64,000 bases of DNA from Halorubrum saccharovorum DSM 1137 (GTDB taxonomy: Archaea > Halobacteriota > Halobacteria > Halobacteriales > Haloferacaceae). Numbering within the stretch: the stretch's first letter is position 1; every line of letters begins with the position of its first letter. A program made the position numbers and the translations under genes. Of the stretch, positions 8,908-17,135 are shown in pieces. The stretch is taken from positions 799 to 64,798 of the forward strand of contig NZ_AOJE01000043.1 of the NCBI RefSeq assembly GCF_000337915.1, given 5' to 3'. The notes under the pieces are model-generated. The model did not search any database, had not been told where the DNA came from, and saw nothing but the letters and a program-made list of their open reading frames with translations.

Positions 8908-9384
8908 ATTCGGTCGTCCGGTCGCATTTGGGAAGAGTATTCCCGGTAATCGTATTTTGTTAATTAACTATCATTTCTATCACCGTCACTCAAGTCCCGC
9001 CACGCTCGAAGGTCCCAGAAGCGATTCAAGTATTGATTGTGCCCCCATCACGACTAAAGCGACCGTAGTGAGGCGTCAACAACCGGCGTCAGCTGTGGGC
9101 GAGCAGAGTGGTCGTGCGTTCGCGGTGAGATCTGTTAAATTGCGACCGACACGAAGCGTTCACGACTTTTTCAATGTCGGCTCCCTGTCGAGCAACAAGT
9201 CTGGACATCTGCTCCACTCTGAGGGGCGAAGACTTCCACGGCACCGCACTGGTGGGTTGGAATAGTGTGGTTTCGATGTGTTGGGATACTGTGGTTTACA
9301 ATTATCGCTCGCTAATGGCCACAGTAGCATCCCCGGAGCCACCCACACGCAGAGACTACAACGCTGATTTGATTTATCGACCGT
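8908..9384. other. Intergenic region with no gene seen
   Basis: About 480 bp between the divergent MFS and Tat-protein genes. No frame has recognisable coding features. AT-rich text at 8953-8985 is a likely promoter region for the MFS gene or an unused one. Nothing else stands out. Confidence 0.4.
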
Positions 9385-9397
9385 TTTTTTTATATGC
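9385..9397 (+). promoter_or_regulatory. TATA-like promoter element of the Tat-protein gene
   Basis: A T-rich TTTTTTATATG stretch is centred about 25 bp ahead of the ATG at 9417. This is the spacing expected for a leaderless haloarchaeal transcript and is the main reason for choosing that start. Confidence 0.5.
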
Positions 9398-9416
9398 GGT
9401 GTCAGTATGTTTGCGT

Positions 9417-12317
9417 ATGGTACGGCCCTCCCGCCGGCGCTTCCTCGGAGGAAGTGCCCTGACGCTCGCAGCGTTAACAGGTGTTCTCACCCCTGAAACC
9501 GACGTGCATGGTTCTGACCAACTGACTGATCTTGACGTCGATATTTCGGCCCCATTCGCCGACGCATTCCTCCCTGTTCCGGCGGGCGACGCGCTGTCAA
9601 CGACGTACGCGATGGTCATTGCGGAGCGCGTCGACGCCGACACGGAAGAGGACCTGAGCTACCGCGCCCGTTCCGCGACCGAGCGGTTCGACGTCGACGC
9701 CGGCGAGTTGGCTGCGACCGTCGCGGTCACGCCGTCCGAACGCGGGATCCAGCTAGTGACGGCCGCTGGCGATTTTGATCGACTCGACCACGGAGAGACG
9801 ATCGCAGTCGGCGAGGGAGGCGGTGAGTCGAACGACGACGCCCCCGCTGAGGTCGAAACGACCGACGAACTCCCTGCCGGCTGGCGACTCACCGATAACG
9901 ATGAGACCGCGTTCGTCACCGGTGACGGCGTGGCGGCCGCCGCGACCGATAGCGGGTACTCCCCGAGCCCTCGCGGTCGTTCGGACTCGTCGGCAGATGA
10001 CACGAGCGAGCGGCGGATCGAAGCCGCTCTCGCCGCCGGCCGCGCAGCCGCTGACGAGGCCGACCGCCTTGCGGAATCGCCGCTAGGCACGGCTGCCCTC
10101 CCTCGGCTCGGTGGATTCGAAACAGTGCTTTTGGTTCCGGACGCCACTGGCGGTCCGTCTCCGCTCGCGGTCCCTGACAACGTGGACGCCTTCGCCGCCG
10201 GCTTCGAGACCGACCTCACGGATCTCAGGGACATCGACGGAACGGTGGAGAACGCATATGTGATCCGTCCGGCTGCTGATACCGATCGGCTCAACGACGA
10301 GACTGCGAGGCGGCTCGTGCGTACCGTCGATCCCGCCGTCCCGGTCGAGATGGACATCACCCGTACTGACGGCGTCGTGCTCGTCGACGCCGTCGTCGAG
10401 GCCCCGCCGGAAATCGACCGTAAGGCGTCGCCGGACGCCCGCGTCCGGTCGCAATTTGACCGCGCCGCCGGCACCGTGACGTTCGAGCATGTTGAAGGCG
10501 AGGCGGTGCCGGCCGACGAGCTGGAGGTGTGGCACGACGGCGAGGTGGTGAGCGACACGGTCCTTGACGGCGAGGAATTCACGGCAGGCGATGCGTTCAC
10601 CGTCGAGACTGGCCTGATCGGGACCGTCATGGTGCGGTGGTTTGACCCGGACGCGAATGTCTACGACACGTACGCTCGCGAACAGGTCGACCGCGAGGCG
10701 TTTGCCGTCGAGTACGACATGAGTGCCGAGACGTTGGAACTCACCTACGAGGCCGAGCGCCCCGCCGACGCAAGCAGCCTTCGGTTGGTCCACCGCGGCG
10801 AGGGGGGCGTCCAAACAGTTGGCGACGAATTCACCGACGGAACGCTCGAACCCGGCGACGCAGTTACCGTCACGGACGTGTCGATCGGTGACAGTGTACA
10901 GTTAGAGTTTGACGTTGAGACGCCGATGGGCGGCGGCTCGCTCGTCCATTACCGTGCCCGCCCCCCGCGCGTTTGGATCCACTCGCATGCCGAGGACGGG
11001 ACCACGATCAGGTACGACGGTGAGGAGTCTCGTCCTGCTGACGCGTTCGTGACCCTTCTCGACGGAGAGCCGACCGACGTGCAGTTCGCCGACGAGTACG
11101 ACACGCTCTCAGGCGGCGAGGAGCTGGTTCTCGGGGAGCTTCCGCTGGGGAGAACGGTCGCGGTCGAGTGGCACGAGCCGGACGAGCCGGTTGTCATTGC
11201 CGAACACGAGGTCGTGCCAAACACGCGCGCATCGATAGAGTACGACCCGGAGGCCGGCGAGATTACGGTCCAGCACCGAAGCGGCCGGACGCTTCCCGCG
11301 TCGGAGTTGGAGCTCCAAGCCGGTCGCACCCCGACCGATGTCCAGCCGGCGGACAAACTCGACGAGTTCGGTCCCGATGACTCGTTCAGCGCTCCAGTGC
11401 CGCCGCTCTCGCGGGTGCGACTCGTGTGGACCGGCGGCGATCGCGAACACCATCTTGGCGGCACAACCACGGCACGCGACGCAGTCGCGGCGACCTACGA
11501 TGCTGACACCGAGGCCATGACGGTCGAGTACGTCGGCGAACGGCCCGTCGATCCCGAGCGGCTGCGCGTGTCGGTGCACGGTGCTGGGAGACCGCCGGAT
11601 CGAGAACGAGATCAGGAGTCGGCGTTTGCGGCTGAGTACGACGAACTAACGGAAGGGGACACGATCACGGTCGACGACGTCGGGCTCGACGACACCGTGG
11701 TCGTCAGCGTCCACACCGAGTTCGAGAACGGGTCGGCGACCAGCTCCGTCGGCCACTTCTCGGCGGCACCTCGCCGCGGATTCGTGGTTGATGACGGAGA
11801 GGGAGATAGCGACGGGTCGGAGACGACGCTCCGTTACGTCGGCGAGGTCCGCCGCAACGCCGATGCCTTTGCGGTTCTGATCGACGGTGAACCCGCGCCA
11901 GAGCAACCCGCCGATGAGACGGACCGACTGACTGGTGGGGAGACGCTGTCGCTCGGCAACCTGTCCGCCGGCACAGAGGTTGCTGTCGAGTGGACTGCCG
12001 GCGATGAGACCCGAACTGTGACGGAGCACGTGATCCCCCCGCAGGCGAGGTTCGAAGTCGCGTATGAATCGGCTGACGACGGCGAGGGCGGTGTCGTGAC
12101 GTTCTCCCACGTCGGTGGTGATGCACTTGACGCTGAACACGTTGACGTGGTCGTTGAACCCGAAACCGACGGATTGCGCCCCTGGGATTCCGACACCGAC
12201 GAGGTGGCCGCCGGCGACGAGACGAGCGTCACGGTCGACGCGGAGCCGGGGCTAGCCGCCGTCGTCTTCAACGAGAGCGAGGTGCTCCACCGCGAACCGC
12301 TCGCCCAGGACAGATAG
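9417..12317 (+). CDS. Tat-exported protein with repeated beta modules
   Basis: A 966-residue protein with a twin-arginine signal (SRRRFLGGSALTLAALTG) and no lipobox cysteine or C-terminal membrane span, so it is probably secreted or surface-held. From about residue 350 on there are seven related modules of roughly 85-95 residues. Each opens with a pattern like VTFEHVEGEAVPADELEV, YDMSAETLELTYEAERPAD, ITVQHRSGRTLPASELEL or VTFSHVGGDALDAEHVDV, followed by a hydrophobic strand after a D(E)GD turn. The pattern resembles the beta-domain repeats found with haloarchaeal pilin-like proteins. The first 350 residues have no recognised domain. A promoter at 9385 supports this start. Function unknown; an adhesin or cell-surface role is a guess. 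Confidence 0.8.
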   Translation: MVRPSRRRFLGGSALTLAALTGVLTPETDVHGSDQLTDLDVDISAPFADAFLPVPAGDALSTTYAMVIAERVDADTEEDLSYRARSATERFDVDAGELAATVAVTPSERGIQLVTAAGDFDRLDHGETIAVGEGGGESNDDAPAEVETTDELPAGWRLTDNDETAFVTGDGVAAAATDSGYSPSPRGRSDSSADDTSERRIEAALAAGRAAADEADRLAESPLGTAALPRLGGFETVLLVPDATGGPSPLAVPDNVDAFAAGFETDLTDLRDIDGTVENAYVIRPAADTDRLNDETARRLVRTVDPAVPVEMDITRTDGVVLVDAVVEAPPEIDRKASPDARVRSQFDRAAGTVTFEHVEGEAVPADELEVWHDGEVVSDTVLDGEEFTAGDAFTVETGLIGTVMVRWFDPDANVYDTYAREQVDREAFAVEYDMSAETLELTYEAERPADASSLRLVHRGEGGVQTVGDEFTDGTLEPGDAVTVTDVSIGDSVQLEFDVETPMGGGSLVHYRARPPRVWIHSHAEDGTTIRYDGEESRPADAFVTLLDGEPTDVQFADEYDTLSGGEELVLGELPLGRTVAVEWHEPDEPVVIAEHEVVPNTRASIEYDPEAGEITVQHRSGRTLPASELELQAGRTPTDVQPADKLDEFGPDDSFSAPVPPLSRVRLVWTGGDREHHLGGTTTARDAVAATYDADTEAMTVEYVGERPVDPERLRVSVHGAGRPPDRERDQESAFAAEYDELTEGDTITVDDVGLDDTVVVSVHTEFENGSATSSVGHFSAAPRRGFVVDDGEGDSDGSETTLRYVGEVRRNADAFAVLIDGEPAPEQPADETDRLTGGETLSLGNLSAGTEVAVEWTAGDETRTVTEHVIPPQARFEVAYESADDGEGGVVTFSHVGGDALDAEHVDVVVEPETDGLRPWDSDTDEVAAGDETSVTVDAEPGLAAVVFNESEVLHREPLAQDR

Positions 12318-12579
12318 GGGAGTGTCGTAACTCGGTACCGCTCCTTAGGAGGTACGGGTATCGGTCCGTGGATACGTTCGCTACCTGGACCGTTCTCGCC
12401 GTCTCCTCGATGAAATAGTTCGGTTGTCCCGGCTTCGTTGTCTCCGTGGGGTGGTAGTAGCTGATGTCTTTCCGATCACGTTTGAAACGATCGACCGGTT
12501 GCGGCTTTCGATGCCCGGCGGCCCCGGATGGTGTTCAGCGACGGCTCGTCGGTCTTACGGGGAGTTCAACGGAGCCGAG
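12318..12579. other. Intergenic region, convergent gene ends
   Basis: About 260 bp between the convergent ends of the repeat protein and the TRIC-type gene. A short hairpin-like stretch (CCTTAGGAGG) is present. I see no gene and no clear terminator. Confidence 0.35.
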
Positions 12580-13236
12580 TCACTCTCTTTGCAGTTCCAA
12601 GTTCTGTGCGGTCGGGAGGTTCCAGCCGTACGTGACCGCGGCCAGCCGGGTCCCGACCGTCACGATCGCGCACGCAACGGCGGCAGTCCCGGCACTCACT
12701 CCGAGCGTTTCCACCGTCCAGTACGCGCTGCCGCCGAGGACCGCACAGCTCGCGTAGAAGTCCTCGAAGAGGATGAACGGGGCCCGGTCGAGGAGAATGT
12801 CCGCGAACGCGCCGCCGCCGACGGCGTTGATCGTCGCGATCGCCACGACGCCGAACGCTGACACGCCGACCTCGGTCGCGACGATCGCGCCGGCCGTCGC
12901 GAAGGCTGCCAGCCCGATGGCGTCCGCGACGAGGGTAACCGGATGCGTCTCCGGAGCGGACAACACGACGTTCAGCCCGAGCGCCAAGGCGACGCCGAGG
13001 AGCCCCAACCCGATCTCGATCGGAGACTGCAGTGCGAGCGGGACACGCGCTACGAGGAGATCGCGGGTCGCCCCGCCGGCGAACGCCATCGCCAGCCCGA
13101 CGATGACGATCCCCAACAGGTCGAACTCCTCGCGGATCGCCTTCGACGATCCGACGAGCGCGAACGCGATTAATCCGATCGTGTTCATCACGGCGAACGG
13201 ATCGCCGAACAACACAGTACCGAGGCTCTGACTCAC
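12580..13236 (-). CDS. TRIC/YadS-family membrane protein
   Basis: A 218-residue membrane protein of the trimeric intracellular cation channel (UPF0126/YadS) family. It has two repeats of three helices, each with a glycine-rich break: FAGGATRDLLVARVP in the first and NAVGGGAFADILLDRAP in the second. These are the paired family signatures. Prokaryotic members form monovalent cation channels. A GTG at 13236 is the likely start. The next gene on the other strand begins about 95 bp away, so the two share a short divergent promoter region. Confidence 0.87.
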   Translation of the reverse strand: MSQSLGTVLFGDPFAVMNTIGLIAFALVGSSKAIREEFDLLGIVIVGLAMAFAGGATRDLLVARVPLALQSPIEIGLGLLGVALALGLNVVLSAPETHPVTLVADAIGLAAFATAGAIVATEVGVSAFGVVAIATINAVGGGAFADILLDRAPFILFEDFYASCAVLGGSAYWTVETLGVSAGTAAVACAIVTVGTRLAAVTYGWNLPTAQNLELQRE

Positions 13237-13330
13237 TACTGCGGGCTACGAGCGCGAGAATCTTGAGTGTGCCGCCGTCGTCGCGAGGCACATCGAAAGC
13301 TTTCTCGACGCCGTCGACGAACTCGGCGTG

Positions 13331-13654
13331 ATGTCGTGGCTCATCCTGTTCGTCGCCGGCCTGTTCGAAATCGCGTGGGCCATCGGGCTAGAGTACTCCG
13401 ACGGCTTCTCAGAGCCGATACCGACGGCTGGTACGGTCGCCGCGCTCGTCATCAGCATGGTGTTGCTCGGGAAGGCGGTACAGGATCTCCCGATCGGGAC
13501 CGCATACGCCGTGTGGACCGGGATCGGCGCCGTCGGAACCGCGTCGCTCGGAATTCTCTTGTTCGACGAACCGGCGACGGGCGCTCGCCTCCTCTTTATC
13601 TCCGTGATCGTCTTCGGAATCGTCGGGCTCCATCTGGTCTCCGGCGGCCACTGA
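13331..13654 (+). CDS. SMR-family efflux protein, SugE/Gdx-like
   Basis: A 107-residue small multidrug resistance protein with four membrane helices. Helix 1 carries the essential glutamate in LFEIAWAIGLEYSDGF, and this context is closer to SugE/Gdx than to EmrE. Gdx members export guanidinium, whereas others export quaternary ammonium compounds. No guanidine riboswitch was recognised upstream. The ATG at 13331 is preferred over the GTG just before it. It is a single gene here; SMR proteins of this type work as antiparallel homodimers. Confidence 0.87.
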   Translation: MSWLILFVAGLFEIAWAIGLEYSDGFSEPIPTAGTVAALVISMVLLGKAVQDLPIGTAYAVWTGIGAVGTASLGILLFDEPATGARLLFISVIVFGIVGLHLVSGGH

Positions 13655-14190
13655 GACTCTCGCGTTGACGCTGCGGTCGATCGCAACACTTCCGCCGATA
13701 TCCTCGGAAGTATTCATTCCTAATACAATTTCTGTACCTGACATATTTGAGATATGGGGAGAAATTCGATTCGGGTCCGGTTTCGAGGAACTGGCGGGTA
13801 GTTCGTGATCGGGAGACGACGATCGATATCTGACCGGTGGACTGGCGACGAGCGGCGGCCTCGATGCTTTTCGAAGGTCCCTGTAGAGCAGTTTTTTCGG
13901 ACCGGAGGCGTAATAGCCACCGGATCGAGTTAGAGACGCTATATCGGTGGAAGAACAGCGTATCGATGCTAATCTCGCCCAAATAGACAGAGCGACGCCA
14001 CGGGCGTTCCGTCGGAAGTGACTCGGTACCGATACTGAGAACCGCTAACATAACACACACATAATATAGTATGGGTTTTCAAGAAATAACCAATTAAACA
14101 TAATATAAATATATCTTAACTTCGGGAACGCCTACTGTTAGCCACACTGTCCGTCGTCTGTTCAACAATCTCGAACGCAGGAAACAACGC
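13655..14190. other. Non-coding region with a repeated box
   Basis: I see no gene here. One item of note is CCCTGTAGAGCAGTTTT at 13879-13895, which recurs as CCCTGTAGAGCAAATTTT at 25985-26002, 30 bp before the second mannonate dehydratase gene. The AT-rich text at 14060-14115 looks like an old promoter or insertion boundary. Confidence 0.4.
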
Positions 14191-14212
14191 ATTACATACG
14201 TACTATTGTAAC
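14191..14212. repeat. Palindromic site ATTACA-N10-TGTAAC, copy 1
   Basis: ATTACA (14191-14196) and TGTAAC (14207-14212) are separated by 10 bp. The same arms at the same spacing occur at 25766-25787 just after the intact iclR gene. Here the site lies just after an iclR remnant. A dimeric regulator site is a reasonable inference. Confidence 0.45.
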
Positions 14213-14240
14213 ACATATTCTCCGCAGTGCGGGACTCCGT

Positions 14241-14390
14241 CTCGATCACGTTCGCGGCACCCTGTCTCTCGGGCGTGAATTCGCCGTCGATACGGTCGAC
14301 GTCAAGCCGGTGTTTCGGCCCTGCGATCGAGATAGCGATGTTCTTCGAATCGGGCACCTCGACGGTGATCGGTACGCGATGTACCCGATA
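14241..14390 (-). pseudogene. Remnant of an IclR-family regulator gene
   Basis: On the minus strand the peptide ITVEVPDSKNIAISIAGP, continuing to KHRLDVDRIDGEFTPE and GAANVIE, aligns with the C-terminal end of the intact IclR protein encoded at 24933-25712 (AISISGPKHRFDEDRI ... NAANVIE). Only this effector-domain end is recognisable; the helix-turn-helix part is gone. It marks a second regulator that once stood at the left end of the uronate island, or a partial duplication of it. Confidence 0.65.
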
Positions 14391-14410
14391 CCGGGACCTG
14401 CCCTCATAAC

Positions 14411-15064
14411 CGTCGTCCTCGCGGCGCCGATCGACTGCGAGGCTGACACGGGTACGTGGCTTGGTAGCTAGTGCAATTGTGACGGGCGAGACCGTCGTGT
14501 TCGAGGAACTGTAGGTTCAGTCGGTACCGACCGCCTTCGTGGGTCGCATCTTCTCAGGCCGTTGAGGCCTTGAGACGGGCGTGAGCGCCGCTTTTCCGCA
14601 TATTGAGTTCGTCCGCCGGTTCAGGGATCCGACAGGGGCTCTCCCCGGATGTTCAATTGTATCGAACGGATTGTCCCCGTAGCCGATTCGGGTGCTTCCT
14701 CTCGACGGGACCGTGCTGTTATCCACACGGCCCGCTGCCATCGTTACTAGTTAACAATCAACTATTTCCACGGACACCAGTCGTTCAATATCATCAGACA
14801 GAATTTCTCCGAAAGCCACGCGAGAAGCTGCTCGGCCAAGTCTCACGAGATCGGTGAGGGAAGGGTCAGGACCGTTTGTGGGTGTCGCTCGACGAGGTGA
14901 GGTAAAGCGAAGAGCCGCCATCTGCGGATGCGACGACACCTCACATTTGGAAAGATATTTATAATGTTTGTATATAATTGAGTGTGTATGCAACGCCATC
15001 CCATGGACGGTAGACTACAGACTGCGCACAGTCCAGACGCCTGGACGAACCCTGGTGAGTGAGT
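14411..15064. other. Intergenic region ahead of the uronate island
   Basis: About 650 bp without a supported gene. The text at 14948-14985 is strongly AT-rich (TATTTATAATGTTTG and on) and is the likely promoter zone for the MFS gene, with GGTGAG at 15054-15059 as its ribosome-binding site. The rest may be decayed coding sequence. Confidence 0.4.
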
Positions 15065-16309
15065 ATGTCGGAAAGCTATTCTGAGTCATTCAGGTGGTCG
15101 AAGCTCCTGACGCTGGTGTTGATCGGGATCATCCCCTCCTTCTCGGGGGCGCTGATCAACCCGACTATTCCCGCGATCCAGCAGACGTTCTCGCACGTGC
15201 CGAACTCCGAGACGCTGGCACAGCTGGTCAGCACGACGTCCGCGTGGATCGTGATCGTCGTCGCGCCCCTCACGGGATACCTGCTCGACAAGTACGCCCG
15301 AAAGCCGATTCTGATCGCCGCGGTCGTCATCTACGGGGTCGGGACGAGCATCGCGTTCCTTCTCGATTCGATCTACCTGATCCTCGCGACCCGCATCCTC
15401 GACGGCATCGCCGTCGGCGCGCTCATGGTGACCGTTCCGACGCTCATCGCCGACTACTATTCGGGCGGGCGGCGCGAGTCGGTCATGGGGTACTACGGGG
15501 CCGTGCAGGCGGGCGGTGGCGCCGTCGCGGCGGTCCTCGGCGGCTACATCGCGGGGACCCTCGGCTGGCGGTACATCTTCCTGGTCTTCGCCGGGGCGCT
15601 GCTGTTCGTCCCGCCGATCCTCCGGCTCCTGCCCGAACCGGACGTCAAGGAATCCCAGCGCGACGACGAGATCGGCCGGCTCGAGGCCGTGGCGAAGCTC
15701 GTGCGAGAGTCGCCCGTGAAGGTCATCGCCGGGATCTACTTCCTCGTGCTGTTCGGCATGCTGACGAACAACCTCATCATGATCGAGGTCCCGTACTACC
15801 TTCAGGGCTCGCTCGGAGTGAGCGACTCTCAAACCGGGCTAATCATCTCGAGCGTCATGATCGTCGGCGTGGTCATGGCCTCGATGTACGGCCGCATCAA
15901 ACAGCACTTCCGGCATATCACGCTCATCACGATCGGGTTCGCCCTGGCAGCGACGGGCTTTCTGCTGTTCACCACCGTGGAGGTCTTCCCGCTGGTGCTG
16001 GTCGGCATCATCGTCGCCGGCGGAATGGGATTCGGACTGCTCCTGCCGACGGTGAACGACTGGATCGCGTCGATCGTGCAGGAGGAGGTCCGCGGGCGGG
16101 CACTCAGCGGTGTGACGATGATGATGTACGGCGGGTTCGCCCTCTCGCCGTTCGCTCCGATGCCGCTGGTCGACGCGTTCGGACGCGTGGGGATGCTTCG
16201 TACCGTCGGCTTCCTCCTGCTCATCGTCGCGGGCGTACTCATGACGACGTGGTTCGTCAGCCGCTCCGGTGCGCCGCCGACGCCGGACAGGTCGATCTCT
16301 GACGACTGA
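15065..16309 (+). CDS. MFS transporter, candidate uronate/glucuronide carrier
   Basis: A 414-residue major facilitator protein with about 12 hydrophobic spans and a conserved motif in loop 2/3 (TGYLLDKYARKPIL) plus LDGIAVGALMVTVPTLIADYY in helix 4-5. The ATG at 15065 follows a GGTGAG element by 5 bp. It is the first gene of the uronate island. Because the beta-glucuronidase in the island lacks a signal peptide, an importer of the intact glucuronide or the free uronate is needed, and this gene is the best candidate in the window. That assignment rests on context; the family alone also allows a drug exporter. Confidence 0.8.
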   Translation: MSESYSESFRWSKLLTLVLIGIIPSFSGALINPTIPAIQQTFSHVPNSETLAQLVSTTSAWIVIVVAPLTGYLLDKYARKPILIAAVVIYGVGTSIAFLLDSIYLILATRILDGIAVGALMVTVPTLIADYYSGGRRESVMGYYGAVQAGGGAVAAVLGGYIAGTLGWRYIFLVFAGALLFVPPILRLLPEPDVKESQRDDEIGRLEAVAKLVRESPVKVIAGIYFLVLFGMLTNNLIMIEVPYYLQGSLGVSDSQTGLIISSVMIVGVVMASMYGRIKQHFRHITLITIGFALAATGFLLFTTVEVFPLVLVGIIVAGGMGFGLLLPTVNDWIASIVQEEVRGRALSGVTMMMYGGFALSPFAPMPLVDAFGRVGMLRTVGFLLLIVAGVLMTTWFVSRSGAPPTPDRSISDD

Positions 16310-16465
16310 TCTGCGGACACGATCGCCCACGTGACCGCCGGCGACCGGTCGCCCACTTCATCGTGTACCGTTTGGGCGGAGGGACTCTTCGTGGGGGCTA
16401 TTTGTTACATATTACCCGTTCTGAAAATATAAATTTACTTGTGTCTGGTGAATTTAGATGCCTCC

Positions 16466-16975
16466 GTGACCATCGAGACAGTGCTGTTGCCAGTCAGCGA
16501 CTCGGACGAGAACCGGATCAATCGACTCACCGATGCCGTCTTGGAGATCGCCGCACCGATCGGTGCCACCGTCGTGGTGGCACACGCCATTCCGGACGAG
16601 GACGACGGCATCGTGACCACGATACCGGCGATAAGCGGCGGGAACTACCCGCAGGTGCTCTCCCAGCACGAGTACGACGACCTGCTCGACCGGTATCCCG
16701 ACGACGACCACTCCGTCGACGAGGTCGTCGCCGAACACGAGACCGTCCAGTCGGTGACGGACCGCCTCGACGACGCCGGCGTCGAGTACGAAGTTCGCGG
16801 CGCGGTCGGCGACCCTAGCGAGGCGATCTTCGAACTCGCCGGAGACGTCGACGCCGACCGGTTCGTTATCGGCGGTAGCCGCCGGACCCCGACCGACAAG
16901 GCCGTCTTCGGGAGCCTGTCGCAGACGCTGCTCCTCGAGGCGCCCTGTCCGGTGACCTTCGTCCACGCCGATTGA
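16466..16975 (+). CDS. Universal stress protein family (UspA)
   Basis: A 169-residue UspA-domain protein. It begins VTIETVLLPVSDSDEN and ends with the nucleotide-binding motif GGSRRTPTDKAVFGSLSQTLLL, a variant of the G-x2-G-x9-G(S/T) pattern. The GTG at 16466 is chosen because an AT-rich promoter-like box lies about 30 bp ahead; in-frame TTG and GTG starts exist further up. An acidic repeat tract continues in frame beyond the TGA stop (see 16977). It may be a stress or ATP-binding accessory protein of the island, with no direct link shown. Confidence 0.8.
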   Translation: MTIETVLLPVSDSDENRINRLTDAVLEIAAPIGATVVVAHAIPDEDDGIVTTIPAISGGNYPQVLSQHEYDDLLDRYPDDDHSVDEVVAEHETVQSVTDRLDDAGVEYEVRGAVGDPSEAIFELAGDVDADRFVIGGSRRTPTDKAVFGSLSQTLLLEAPCPVTFVHAD

Positions 16976-16976
16976 C

Positions 16977-17060
16977 CCGACGCCGACATCGACTCAAACG
17001 CCGATACCGACGCCGACATCGACTCTGACGCCCACACCGACGCCGACGACTGCGCCAGGT
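16977..17060 (+). repeat. 30-bp tandem repeat, in frame after the uspA stop
   Basis: Two full 30-bp units (16977-17006, 17007-17036) and a partial third share CCGACGCCGACATCGACTC. In the uspA frame, directly after TGA, the text stays open for about 36 codons and reads as an Asp-rich tail (DADIDSNADTDADIDSD and on) up to the next TGA. Confidence 0.7.
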
Positions 17061-17135
17061 GCGACCGCCCCGCGAGTGCGACCGACTGACCGCTTTATCA
17101 AAGCATTTGTATCAGCGGCGGCGATTCCGAGCCGG

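Noticed and set aside
15094-16302. A 402-residue plus-strand frame
   Set aside because: It is a shifted frame inside the MFS gene with no membrane spans or motif.
16976-17082. Selenocysteine or other recoding at the uspA TGA
   Set aside because: Haloarchaea are not known to use selenocysteine and no SECIS-like structure is apparent; the tail is better explained as a relic or untranslated repeat.
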